From assembly GCF_001640805.2 (NCBI RefSeq), contig NC_066852.1:10834194-10898193 (forward strand): 64,000 bases of DNA. The letters are read 5' to 3'. Shown here piece after piece: positions 1 through 13,800 of the stretch. Numbering within the stretch: position 1 is the first letter of the stretch; the number at the start of each line of letters is the position of its first letter. A program made the translations under genes and the position numbers. Origin of the DNA: Lates calcarifer (lineage: Eukaryota; Chordata; Actinopteri; Centropomidae). The notes below the pieces were generated by a model that did no database searches, was not told the origin of the DNA, and saw nothing but the letters and a program-made list of their open reading frames with translations.

Positions 1-1740
1 TAGTTAGTAGTTGGCTGAATGCTGTCTAGAATAAGAATTTAGCTCTTGTAAATTCCGACTTACTTAATTTGAGACAGTGATACACTATAGTACCAATTAT
101 TTTTATGCTATGGTATATACCGACTATAGTCAATAAAATGACAATCTTTTATCTACCAATACTCAGTCATAATGCAAAATTCAACAATGTTTGACATGCT
201 AATTGCTTAATTGTGCCCTGTGTACATTGCCTGGTGTTGCCAAGCAATCTGAGCCCTGTTACTTTGGTGACATCAGTTAATTAGCTTTAAACAGCACTCC
301 TAACTAATAACTAATTATCAGCTCAATACAAAGGTTTATTTTTTAGTTTATTAACACATTTTCCTGCAGATTTCTATGCCAGGTTTGAATGAAGGATGTT
401 GCAACGACATACAGCCGTATGTTTCTTAGTTATCTGAGCCCTTGGTGCTTATGAAGGTCATCTGGCATTACCTACTGTTCTTGTAACTTCAGAGGCGCTG
501 TACTTTTTTCTTGGCTGTCTACGAGGTTGAGGGTGTCATCTGACTACAGACTGGCATCTTGTTTTCCTAATATTGTCTGCCTGCATTTAGTATGACTTAT
601 TACCCAGTTCCAACAGAGGTAGCAGTTATATATTGATATTCACAGATATATGTCACATAATATGTTCTTTTTAACATCTCTATAAAGTCTAATGTGTGAA
701 ACAGCTTTGACACAGATTCAAAACATCAGGATAACATGAGGCGACTGTGTGCGTTTCCAGTGTGCATGTCAGTTACCTGAGGCTGCATGTTAGTTAATCA
801 TTAGTCATACAGTTTGAGGATGAAAGATATATCACAGCAAAGGACAAATCTGCATTTGTTCTGGAGATGAATCGTGAATAAAGCCATGTGTAGAAATAAT
901 GCTTACATTTATTTAAGTGCTTCATTTGAAGTAGAATTATTTCTTTTCTCTTTAGTAAACCTCCAGTCTATGTAAGCATCTCAGAAACAACATCAGAAAC
1001 AACCTATACATCCATTGGACCTCATTGTCACCTGACAAACAAGGGGGTGAGGCTCATTCTTCACCTCAGGAGATTCAGTGGGGTAAATGCAAAATATCAA
1101 ATTCTGCAAGAAATATGCATATAAGATATGATGAAAAAAAATATTTTTGACCTTAGTTTATATAATGTAAGTGGTGTATTTGCCGCACAGGGTTAGACTG
1201 GATGTATGTTGTTTTGGTCCACTGGAGGCAATTCGTGCAATTTATGGGCTCTGACGTTTTCATTCATTCCCAGCCCATGAATGAAATTAAACTGCTACGC
1301 ACGCGGAATATTTCTTGGTCCGTTTAAATTGAAACACCTTTATTTATAGGACAAAAGATAGCCTAATTGTTTGTAATGCAGATAAACCGATTTCCAATCC
1401 CAGTGTTTTCTATTTAAAAAAAGGAACAGAGTGTTACTGAAACACAATCGTAACCCCACCACATGCGACAGTAGTCGACTAACAAATGCCCCTCGCTGGG
1501 TCAGCGAAAAACCATCCAGAGGGGTGTTCAGAAAACGAACTACATCTAATTCGTTCCGTTATAGGAGAAAAACGATTCAGATAATCTCTTCTAAAGATAA
1601 GTAAGAAAACCTTTTGAGTTAACAGTCTTTATTTAATAATATGTCCCTTATGGGCTGCATAAATGATTACACGGATTCTTTTTTGCAAACTAAATTTAAC
1701 TTCTCCCCTAAATAGTATGTAAAGTGGTTCAACCCTCGAG
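1..1740. other. Intergenic spacer upstream of vezf1
   Basis: AT-rich sequence with no recognisable coding exon, RNA gene or mobile element. The last few hundred bases before the vezf1 start become somewhat richer in CpG and probably hold the promoter. No TATA box could be placed with confidence. Confidence 0.5.
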
Positions 1741-1743
1741 GTT

Positions 1744-1752
1744 ACCGGAAGT
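1744..1752 (+). promoter_or_regulatory. ETS-type site in the vezf1 proximal promoter
   Basis: The sequence ACCGGAAGT lies about 75 bases upstream of the vezf1 start codon. It matches the consensus bound by ETS/GABP factors and is common in TATA-less housekeeping promoters. Its closeness to the start codon suggests the transcription start lies very near. Function is inferred from motif and position only. Confidence 0.4.
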
Positions 1753-1826
1753 TGTTTCAGCTGCCATGTTTGGTTGCTTTGTTGTAGGCTTCTACCAGGT
1801 TTCCTACAGAATTAGTAAGTGTGGAA

Positions 1827-1859
1827 ATGGAGCCGAGCTGGAGTACGTTTCTTTTTCAA
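1827..1859 (+). CDS. vezf1: vezf1 coding exon 1 (33 nt)
   Basis: The exon encodes MEPSWSTFLFQ and is followed directly by the donor GTAAGT. It is too short to stand out as an ORF. It was recognised by similarity to the vertebrate VEZF1 N-terminus and by its phase-0 junction to the exon at 8964. The start context has a purine at -3 and G at +4. Confidence 0.88.
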
Positions 1860-4800
1860 GTAAGTTCACTCTTTAGGAGGGAAACGGGGATAGCTCGTTA
1901 AACAACCTTTAAAAAAGCGAGCACTGACTATGTTCGCGGTAAAACCAGTTTTTAAACGAGTAATGCCAAGATCAAGTAACCAAGCAAAACAATGGTATAT
2001 GAATCCAGGCTTCCAGCTGTGAGGCTTGGGAATGACGCTAGAACAAAAAATCAATTCTTCTGAACGACTGTTTGAAAAACGTGGCTTGTTTGCACATTGT
2101 ACGGATATTTAGATTAATGATATAAGATATCTCGACAGCGATTGTAATTTTTAAGTTTGTTTACCAAGTCGAAGCGAACAAAACATGCGAGATGATTTGA
2201 AGTAACGTTAAAGCTGGAGACGCCACTGCACCGTTACAATCGAGACAGACCTGTTTTTTTTCCCTTTGACTGAAGGCTTTGATCGGACGCTGTTGGATAA
2301 CGAGATGTAAAGCCGGCTAAGATTCTCATTGTAACGTAGTTAATACAACAGTTAATTTTGATTCAAAGTGGTCAATGTTTCCAAAGGTTGGATAAGTGTA
2401 TACTTAGGTTATCAGCTGCTGAGATTTACCAACAACGAATCGCAAGTCCGCGGTGAACTTTCCGCTTACCTCAGCCGGCTCGACAGTAACTAGCCAAGTT
2501 AGCTAACGATGTTTAGGCTGCCTTCATCAAACTCGCTAGCTAATTTAGCTTAATTTGGGCGAGGCTGTCGTAATGAGCTTGCTAAAACTAACGTTACACG
2601 ACTTGATAACAAGCGGAGGACAGCTCTTGTTTATTGACTAGCTATTTATTCTGGTGACCGCGGTAGAAAGGAATTCAAACTATGTACATATCACCAGCTA
2701 ACACTAGCAACGAAGAAGCAGATTTGAAATTAGCAACGACATTACGCAATTTATAAATCCCTTTTCAGCCAGAAAGTGGGTGCTACTGTTGGGAGTGATA
2801 TCTGCCACGGTTTTGTGTGTGTACAAAGATGGAAGGCTATTGTTCAATGGCATGAATGAAATATTTTATACCCATGGCCTTATTTAGCATTAAAGAATTA
2901 AGCCTTGTGTGATCATTACGAATAAAAGATATCCCAGATATTTTATGGAAAGGGAGACATCAAATCGTTATTTTTGCCGCGAATTTTACTATTTTATTTT
3001 AACGGTGTCATTTTGTTCGTTTTTAATAAAAAAAAATATAAACCTCTATGTCAAATATACCTAGTCACTGCCGGTTCAGGTTTATTTCCAAGTCGCAAAT
3101 GGGATTTTCTGTATATTAACAGTGAAGTTATGCCTAGTATGTTTTAGCGGGTGTGACAGGGGAAAAACTTCCTCAATGAACTTTGCAGAAGTTCGGTATC
3201 ATTCACAAATTTTTTTTATTTTATTTTTTGTAAACGATCATGTCCACATCCGCAAATGTTTACGACAGAGTTTCTGGCTGCTAAGTTTCGTATTTTAATG
3301 CAGCTTCATATGAGGTCACTGTATATGATTACGGGAGCAGGGTCAGGTGCAGAGTTCTTGTTGCCAGAACTGTTCTTGAGCTCCTTTCCACTGCCAGCCA
3401 ATGATTTTTATGACAAATATGTACAGTCTTTACAAACTACTACTGTTTCTTGCCATCTTCTGTATTGATAGTTGATGGAGTAAATATGGTAATAAAAATG
3501 TGTAAAACCGGTGCATAGAGAGAACAATGGTGGAATATGGTGGAGGGGAGGCTTAGATTTTAGATTATTATTAGAATAACTTCAGGGTCTAATGGTTGAA
3601 GTCTGTTTCTCATTTAAGATGCTTCAAACAAAACTTAACATTAATGGTCCAGTGTTAAAGCTTTCCTTGCTTAGTGTTAGATGAGCAAAAGCTGGGAAGC
3701 ATATGAATTGTACACCCAGGGATGCTGTAAGAAAGTTACATATTGAAGCCATAAGGGATGCTTCATGTTTTTTGTGGCAACATTTTGCTCTGCTGTCAGA
3801 GAGTGATTGCTTACGCACATCTTTGAGCACTATTTCTTCCTGATGAAAAAGGCAGATGGACTTTGTGGCTTGTTGTGCAGTATCTGGCATCTCGCCAGAG
3901 GCTCTGCATGTATTATGTTCCTCACACTGTTACTATGTCAATCTCATGTAAATCTGTGTGCAGTTATCATATGGAGACTTGACATAAAGACACCAATATT
4001 TCATACAACCACTATAAACTGCTCTACAGCTATTTAGGCTTTTTATTTCTCCACTGTCTTACCAAAATTTTTTATTAAAAGTTGTGAATTAAAAAAATTA
4101 TGATTTACATATTCTTGTTAGCTTGCTTTTTCAGGTGTTTAAATTATCCATATTGTTGTCCTGTTTTTATAAACATGTAGTATCTTAAAAATGCAGTATT
4201 CATCAGGATTCAGTTAAGATCCACTGTGAATCTTTTCTTTTTTTAGACTAGTGTGGCTCTGAATGTGCAGTGATACACCAGTTATATACTCAAAATGCAG
4301 TGCCCCTCCTTATAATAACACAATATCAATAATAATTATTTCAAAATATCATGTATCCATACATTCCAGATACATTTGGCTAATTTACCAAAGCACTTTG
4401 AGCCATTAAGTTCCCAAATGTATAAAAGAAAGTGATATTCAACAGGTGGACACACAATACTAAAATTGTTAAACATATAAAATATCACCTCACCTTAAAC
4501 AAATAACATTGGCCTTATAGGTCACTGCAGGTATATCACTGCAGTATAACCGTTGTTTAAAGCTGTTGGTGGTGTACTTGGAAGCCATGTTGTTGATTTC
4601 TTGTTGTAGATCTTTCTTAAACAAATGGCCAAATGTATACAAAATTAGATTTTAGACATTCACACTCCATGCAGTGATAGTTTGATGTCAGAAAAGCATT
4701 ACAGTTACTTTTGAAATTGCCTGAATCATCTTTGCCATTAGAGGCAGAAACACATTAGGTCATGCTGACAGTTACACAACCACCAAGTTGAAATGGCCAA

Positions 4801-7800
4801 CATGGTATCAAATAATTGCCTACTCACACATCCGGTGAACATAAAGAAACATTATCATTCATTTGTAGTTGTGTCTCTGGCCACGTAATAAATACAAGTA
4901 CAGTATTTTAGCTCTTGTCTGTTCTCCAACAATTCCTGAAAAGTATCAGGGTCTTAGGCTTGGTAGATGTTCGACTTTGTTCACCAGCTAAGCACTAACT
5001 TTTTCTGTTGGCCATTTGGTGCTGTGCTGGTAGCTTGTAGCGGGTTGTTATTACAGCTCATTTTGCTTGAAACGGCTCCATCACGACAAAGAACACATTT
5101 GAAATTGCACAAAGTAAAATATGAAACATATATTAATGAATGGAGCTCTAGCTTCAGTGCCAGTGAGAAATATTTCAGCAGCTTTGTGTATTGTACTTCT
5201 CATTTTCAAGGCAGACATATTGATTTGTCATACCACAAAAACCTCAGGTAAAACAAATGTCATTAACTCTGCCTCAAGACTTGCCTCCATGAGCCAGCAT
5301 GCGCAATACCAGGGCCCTGGAACTAGCTTACCCAAATGGAATGCAGTAGTTTTAATGATATCAATTACACCTGTGTTTTTCTTGCTATTACAAGACAAAA
5401 TGTTTACTGTGAAAGAGGTTTTTTATCTTTCAGAATGGTAGTAAAATAATGCCTTTGGGCAAACAAAAACTGATAACAGTGTTAATGTTAGTGAATATTA
5501 ACACAATTCAAACTATGGGTCACTTTTGGGGTCTGGTGTTTAACGTCACTGTTCCAAAGACCACACACCAGGTGTTCTCATCACCATGTGTGTTTGTAAC
5601 TGCAGTTGTTATGCTCACAAACAGTGAACTTTTTGGCTAACTGTTAAAAAGTAATTTGCTTGTATATCACTTCAAATTTAGGGATCCGGTTCTGACCCTG
5701 TTTTTTTTTGCTCAAAACCCTGAAATGATAACAGTGCAGCAGAGATGTATTTTCTCTGTTTTTGGCTTGCTTCTGTGTCTGCAATGTAAGTCAGACATGT
5801 ATGTTTTGTATGAACTCAGTCTTCCTAGTTCAGAGGATATGCCATTCTCAAGAAAAGCAATTCCATCATAGTTGAAATGCCAAAAAATAACTTTTAACTC
5901 TGTGCCATACATATGTTACATAACAAATTTACTTTATTGTTTTAAATTTTGGATCACTCTTTATAGGTTACCTTCTGTCTGAGTGTTTTGTCAGATACAG
6001 TACCGCTTCATAGGGCATGGCTGTTTATGGTAGAATGTTACATTCAATGTAAGAGGTTTTGGCAGAGTAGTATGATGCAGTCCAATATCTCTAATTGAAA
6101 CCTACAGCAACAACAAGTAGGGCAATGAATCTCTGCAGTATTTGTATAGCTTTACAGGCAATGAAGAAATCCAGAAGGATTACAAACATTTCAAAAATGA
6201 TGTTTTGTAAGAACTTGTGTCAACTCAGCAAACTGTGCAGCAGCCAAAGATTTCAGTACTTGTAAACAAATGAAGAACAGCCTGTGTGAAAAGTGAGGAC
6301 CTGGCAAGTACCAGAAAACTAAATTGTATTTAATATTTTACGTTTTTTTTTCCTGCAGTACAACTCCCACCCCGCCCCCCACCCCTTTCCTCCCCTTTTT
6401 ATGCTATCAATTATAGCTTGTTTGGCTTAGAAAAATTGTGATTTCAGTGAGCAGCTGTAGAGTGTGACACAAAAGAAAGACAGTGCATAATCTGACTCAA
6501 ACCATGAGCTCAGTGCAAGTCTACAGTGGCCCGTGGAGCCATCAGGACACTCCCTCCATTTTGATGTTATTTATGAGGGAGCAGTCCCAGTTGTCAGAGC
6601 ACATTTGTGTCAAAATGGTCAGAGCTGCATGAAAGCACAGCAGCTTACAGGCCCTGCACCTCTGTATAGAGGCCAGGCTGTCTGCAGTGACTATGTCTGC
6701 TGTTCACAAGCTTCACAAAGAGGGTTCCCGGCTGGTATCCCCCACACCCAAACATAAAGCCCCCACCAACACCACCACCCCCCAACCCCAACCCCAACCC
6801 CACCCCACCCTTGGTGTGCCAGTGGACGGGTTAGCATTGGCATGATGATGACTAATCCTGGAAGGTGGCAAGTGTGAGCAGGTGCTTGGACAAATGGATG
6901 GGTGGGCTTGGTGGCATTCTCTCGTTCCCAGGTCCCCTTGCGTACAAGGGAATGACTGCGAGTTTAGCTGAGTAGTGTGTGGATAAACAATGTCCCTGTC
7001 TCATGAATAGATGAGCCAAATCAATGAAGATGAGCATACAAAGATCCCCTGCTGTGGCCCAAGTGCATCACTGCTCAGATTTGTGTCTTTCACAATAGGC
7101 TAGATGACATAAGGAGGACATTGTGTGGTTCATTTTTCTTTTCTATCCCCTGCCTCCTCCTTTGCAACTCCTTTCTTGGCTGGCCTTCTTCGATGGATGA
7201 TTGAACCTCAAAGGGAAAGGTCAAGTATTTCACCTTGCCCCTTCTTGCTGGTGGTTGACTACACGGTAGTGAATGTGTCCATTTACTGAAAGAACAGTGT
7301 TAACTGTGATGTAATTTTTCTCTTAAGGTATGATATTAAAAAGCTGTGGTCCTTAGCAGACAGCTGACAGCAGAGTCCCCCCTTGAACAGTAAAGTAAAA
7401 TAAAACCCCAGAACCACAGAGGAATCTGAATTAATAGAAATCAATTAATTACCTTTAACATTCGTCCCTGCTGATTTTGTGTTTGCAAGTCTGTGTTTGC
7501 TTCTCTGTTAATTTCTGTGGATGTAGGCAGAACAGTTCCCAGGTCAACACAAATCTATGGCAACACATGAAAGAGGATGACTCATTAAAAAAGGATCTGA
7601 GCTGTATGCTTGTTAAAATGTACATTTAGACTAAGTTTTAACCTTGGTTAGGACATAACCACCCTAATCTGACAAATCTCAGTGATATAAATTGCATGTG
7701 GCTGCTTTACAACAAAAGCCATAATTATTTTTGCTGCAGAGGTGCCTATGGTGTAGAAAATGTTAAATTTGAAGACATCTACAGGATGGTCCGAGTTTGC

Positions 7801-10800
7801 GTCTAGTACATGGTTGTTAGGAATTAATCTCTGTTTAATTGTGGTGGGTCTGTTGTTCTGTTTTTCCCACAACTCAGCTTTAAAATGAGATAATAAGGCG
7901 AGTTGTGTTAGAGTTGATAGGTAGGGACAAACCTTACTTGAGTGCTCCACTGTTTGCCGTCTTCCTCCGTGAAAAACATGCCCAAACAAAACGCAGTCCA
8001 TCATTTTTAGCAGGAGCTGCCTGATTATTTTAGCAGTCTCGCTCGGAAAAACTGATCTTGTTTTAGGTCATGGCTTTGGCAAGAGATGCAAATTGTGTCT
8101 GCCCTCCTCAGTTGGGAGGCGTGATTACTTAAATGAGCGAAATCCAGCTTAGCAACTGGTTGTTGCTGCTGCTAATTGCACCCAGCCACTTGATTCCCAT
8201 TTCTGCTGTGGCAGTAATGGGCAATGATTTGCAGCTGACAAAACCTTGATAACACAATGTAGGAGGGCAAATAGCCAGTAAGTGGTTGTGCCACTGTGAT
8301 CCATGTTGTTTTTTTAAGTGTTTTTTCTGTTTTGTGTGTGTGTGTGTGTGTGTGTATATGTATATGTATATATATATATGTGCACTTCACTCTTTTACTG
8401 AGCCACAAGTTAGCTTCAATATGTCCTCTGACTGAGCTCTGTAGCTGAGCTAAAGGCTCCTCAGAGCCTTCTTGGCAGTTAAACTGGACACTGCTATGCC
8501 TCTAATTTGGTATGCTTGCTTTACAGTCACATGATGAATCAGCACCATCATGATGGGATCACTTTTCATCCAGTATATGCGGATTGTTTAGTATTACTGA
8601 CATGCTGTGTCAACCTCATTAATGACAGTGCACATTTTGTACTCTGTAGCATCTTAACTATCTAACCCCTGTCGTATTGAACTTTTCAAAGCTGACTCCA
8701 CTGAGAAACTGCCAGTGGTGGTACAGCTATCAGTAACACTGTTTATTGTGTTAATTTTCCTGCAGAGTTTAGAAAGTAGTGGCACTGAGGGGAATTCCTA
8801 TTGTTTTGAAACTACAACCCCCAATACTGATGTGTATTTTGTTTAAAGTATACAGAGCATGGTTTTGCATTACAATAAAGGATCACCCTTCAGTGTCATT
8901 TAGCCAGCATGTTTGGAAGTTCAAAAATTTATCTTTGTACATGTGTGTTTGTTTCATCAGCAGGCAAATGAAGCCCTCCACCACCAGCACCAGGTGGCCC
9001 AAAACAGCCTGCTGCCACTTCTCAATGCAGGAGCTGAACAAGTTGACCAGAAGCCTGTCCTGCCCATCCAAATAGACCAGAAGCCACCTTCCAGTGCTGC
9101 TGATCTCCTCAAAGATAATGTGGCAAGCGGAGGAGGTGCGCGGCCGCCAATGCCTGTGATAAAGAAGGAACACAAGGGCAAAACCCCTTTCGTCTGTGGC
9201 TACTGCAACAAGGCCTTCCGTGACAGCTACCACCTGCGGCGCCATGAGTCCAGCCACACCGGTATCAAGATGGTGTCGCGGCCAAAGAAGACAGCCCAAA
9301 CAGCCCCCACCATGGTACCCATGATCTCCACCATGCCACGAGAGAACAACGGCAACCCTTCCTACATCTCCACGGTAGCGGGCATCCTCTCCACAGCAAC
9401 CACCTCCGTTTCCTCAGGCACAAGTATCATGACATCATCTGCAATGGGCAACGTGCCGCAGCAAAACGTCATCAAGAAACCCGCCAAACCTGTCAAGAAA
9501 AACCACGGGTGCGAGATGTGCGGCAAGGCTTTTCGTGACGTCTACCACCTGAATCGCCACAAGCTGTCCCATTCAGATGAGAAGCCCTTTGAGTGCCCCA
9601 TCTGCCAGCAACGCTTTAAAAGGAAGGACCGAATGACCTACCATGTGCGCTCTCATGACGGGGGGGTCCACAAGCCCTACGTATGTTCTGTGTGTGGGAA
9701 AGGCTTCTCCAGGTAAGGATCATATTTTTGGGGCTTTGATTTGTGAGGGAACTGGCCAGCAATGGTTAAACAGCCTAAAATATTGAGACTGACTCTGTGA
9801 AATAGGTAGCATTTCTTACAGTGTTACTGTCGGTTATACAACTAACAAAAGCACACTTAAAATGAGAATAATTTTAAAAATGTGGCTTTTAGTAGTGATA
9901 ATAGTGAAATGTTACATCGTAGTGTATTTGTATTTTTAAACATCAGCAGCACTCTAATACCTTCAACAATATTTGAATAGTTAGTACAAAATGTAGGGTA
10001 CAAAATGAATGAATTTTCACCTTTATTATCTATAATGTTAAGTTTTATTTTTTCTTTATGCTACCAGACAGACTTGTCATAGGGATTCAGGCTGGTACAC
10101 CCTGAGCCATGAATGGCAGTTAAGTGCAGGCAACAGATTTCATGGGGAGATTACATTACTCGTTTCAAATGTCACTGTACATTCCTCATATAGCTGGAAT
10201 AAGTAATGTTCCCTCTAAGACCAGGTTAATCCAGCTAATTCAGCAAACCTTCTTGAGACAGGCCCGCAAACATAACTGGGAGTTTTCTCCAGTGACGTCC
10301 AGCTGGGTCTTCATCGCTGCACTGGCCACTGGTTTGTTTGGGATGCGTCTTAATTTAGGTCGTCTCAGGCCCGTGAAGCCCTGCTTGTTATATTCAGTAG
10401 AAAAAAAAAAGGTGGTATGCAGCTCTTTTGTATGTGTATCTGAGCAGATGTTTGGGATCAGCAACAGGGATAATGCACAGTGTGACAACAGCAAATAACT
10501 AAATTGGGGGCAAATGCAAAAAAAAAAAAATGATTTTTTACAACTGCTCCAGTTTAGTCATATGCTTTCCATCAACAAGTAACAAGGCTACTGTAAACAG
10601 GAAGTATGCTTCTGAGATCTAATTTATTCTTATGGGAGTGGAGACAGAAAGTAATTTCACCCTCTGATGGTTGCATTCCAGGGTCAAAGACAGAAGTCTT
10701 GACTTGTCTGGATGGAATTTAAAAATATCATGACCATAAACAAATTATAACAAACATAGCATTTTTGTCAATTTGCGTGGCACTCAAAAATTAGCTTTTT

Positions 10801-13800
10801 CTGTCTTTCATAGAAAAAACATTGCTTGCTAGACTGAAATGTAACCTACTCTAAAATGACCATCTTTCATGTTTGCAGTTATTCATTAGAATGTTTTCTG
10901 TCAGTTTTCTGCTTCCCCAAAAGTTGACTGAATAGCGACCTTATTGCTTATAGCAGCCCTTGCCTTGTATGTGAACAGGTTGGTTTGTCCGGTCACACTC
11001 TGATCTCACATAGAGGAATGACTGTATGGCCACTTACTGTCCATGTAGCTTCTCAGTGGCTGTGTTTTTATGTTTATAGTTGTGCTAAACAGTTAAGATT
11101 TGTACTCGCACTGACCCCCACACCATTTCAACCACATGTTTAAACAGTCGCACATGGAAGAGCACCAGTGGTAGAGTATCAAGGGAGGGGGAGGCGTCAC
11201 TTGTCACTTTGTGGTTCCCGCCAGCATGTCACAGACTCTTTCCCCTGGGAATTCAGTGAACCGTGTGGTAATGTTCAGGTCAACACATTTACTATGTCAT
11301 GAATAAATATTTTGTTTGAGATGGTCTCACGATGGCTTCACATTTAGTCTCATCAACACAACAAACATTTTCTGATCTTTTAATGAGCAAAAATGTCTTG
11401 TGGTGAATGTAAATCTGCACAGAGTGAGCACGGAATATTGATAACGGCATAAGAGTTGTGTACTGCAACACAACTTTGACAAAAACATCAGCAGTGTACC
11501 CTGGCCAAGCTGTAACACTAGTACTGTGCTGTGTATGGCAGTTTCAGGCATGCCTCCAACAGAGTGACGTGGGGCAGGGATTCATCAGCATACTGGAAAG
11601 TGAGAATGGGGACTGAATAACAGGGCACTGAGTCACTACCACTCAGCCAGATCTGTAGGCAGGCACTGTCTGGAGTCTGCTCTCCTCGTCAGGGGGACAA
11701 AAAAACAGCCTTGATTCCGGTTCATGGCACCACTGAGAAGATTCCACTTGACTCTTCTCATTTGTATTAAAAAAAAAAAAATCCAGCAGCATGAAACTTT
11801 CCGGTTTGGGAGCAGCTGCCAGTGTTGTAGCCCTTACTCACTCCATTATGGTGCTTCTAACATGATTCAGCTCACAGCTTTACCAGAATTAACAAGCTGA
11901 CAGAGGAGGATCAGTGCCAAGAAGAATTTGTGAATGCTGGAGTTTCACTGTAAAGGTCAAGAGGCAAATAGCTGTTTTCTTGCAATTGCTGATATGAGGT
12001 GAACTCTGTAAATTATACAGCAGATAAACACTGGAATGTGTTGTCATGTTTGTTGTTTTAACCTTTGGTTTAACAGCAGAATACACTACAAAGTTTTTTT
12101 TGTACAATCCCTTATTTTAGGAAACCATTGTCAGAAATACAATAATCAACCCCACCCCACCCCACCCCCCTTCGTTTAAATGAAGTAAAATTAACATTGT
12201 GGCCTACATAGTCTCCCCCTAATCCTCAGAGGGAGATATTGTACTACCAACCAAATTCCTGGAAATTCTCATTAACATTCTCCTCATATTTCTGTAAGTA
12301 ATATCAAAGATCATAGAAAATACTAAACTGTCAGTTTACTAAGAAAAAACAAGTGAACCATGTAAAAAATAAAAAATCACCATTTCAGTGTGGTGCGTTT
12401 TTGAAACTAGGTCAAACTAATGCACGCACGATTGATCATGGAGAATTAACTGCCATTGACTGAAATTTTAGGGATTTTTTTGGCCCATCCCCTCATTATC
12501 AGAGCAAACAGAGCACATCAGTGTGCTTGTACAGATACTGGGCTTGGAGGTTATGGAAAGGTTCTGCAACACAACTTTTAATGTGGGATTGTGCACTTAC
12601 ATGCTCATTGTCAGAAAAATGTTTTTGAAACACCCATATTTTAGTGTTAGTGCTTAAATCACAAGTAAATGTAAAATTAATGTTAAAAAAAAACACAGAA
12701 AATCAGTTAGAAGTACACATTCACTTGACAACTGTTGCTAATGACCTCTGATTTAATTTGAAATGACCTACATCTCACTAATTAGGTGTGTATAGCTGAC
12801 AACACAGTATTTATGGTATCGCTGTCTCTGTTCTGAAAATATATAGAGGCTCTCAGTTCAAGGAAACCACTGTTGAAATTTAAATGTCACTGTTAATGAA
12901 TATAATCCAAGATTCTAAATCAGCAAAGGTCTGTAGCTCTTCAGTCATTCTTTTCTCTTGGAGCAAAAACACTGTCAACTAGATATTCTGTGCTTCAGTG
13001 AGAGTATGGAACCCAAAAGACTATGCTGTGTAACTGCTCTACAACTTAAGGTGCTCACTGCATCACTGTCCAAAGATTAAATGTGTTGTTTTTTTTTTTT
13101 AAATCTAGACCAGACCACTTGAGCTGCCATGTGAAGCATGTGCATTCCTCAGAAAGACCGTTTAAATGTCAAGTAACGGTAAGAGTCATTACTGTCAGCT
13201 ACCAGATCATTGTTAGTATTATTATCATTATCATCATTTTGTTTTTTACTTCACTGACCTTTGACCGTGTCTCCTGTGCGGCTGCAGGCCTGTACCTCTG
13301 CTTTCGCCACCAAAGACAGACTCCGTTCACACATGATCAGGCACGAAGGCAAGGTCACCTGTAGCATCTGTGGGAAGATGCTCAGCGCGGCCTACATCAC
13401 TAGCCATTTGAAGACACACGGACAGACCAACTTCAACTCCTGTAACAAAGGTCAGTCACACTTGACAGCAACGCATATCCCTAACATTGCAGGTCAGGTC
13501 TTACATATCAGCCTGTTCCAGTTCTCGTTACATTACCAGGTACAATGTTGTGGTCCTGTTAAAATCTTTCACTACATTAGACTGCAGTAGGAAAAAATGA
13601 GGGTGTTGCCCATTTAGCAATCCTTTTATCTCCTACCAGTGAACTGTTTAGAGTTGCTGCAGAACAAACGTTAAATACTCTATCTTGTGTTTTTCCAGAG
13701 GGTAACGAAGTCTGCAACTCCGCCTCAGCTACACCTGTGACCGTTTCCGCCCCCATCACCACGGCGATGAACCGGGGCAACTCCAACAACAACAACGCTG

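Larger units (their letters stand above)
1860..8963 (+). other. vezf1: vezf1 intron 1 (about 7.1 kb)
   Basis: Large AT-rich intron between the donor GTAAGT and a CAGCAG acceptor. It holds a possible old dispersed repeat around 4.9-5.25 kb, C-rich low-complexity tracts at about 6.36-6.39 and 6.75-6.81 kb, and a TG/TA microsatellite at 8.33-8.38 kb. No further coding exon was recognised. Confidence 0.75.

Noticed and set aside
8883..9299. Open frame of 138 codons on the - strand opposite vezf1 exon 2
   Set aside because: Antisense shadow of the zinc-finger exon.
10124..10498. Open frame of 124 codons in vezf1 intron 2
   Set aside because: No domain, no similarity and no splice signals linking it to vezf1.
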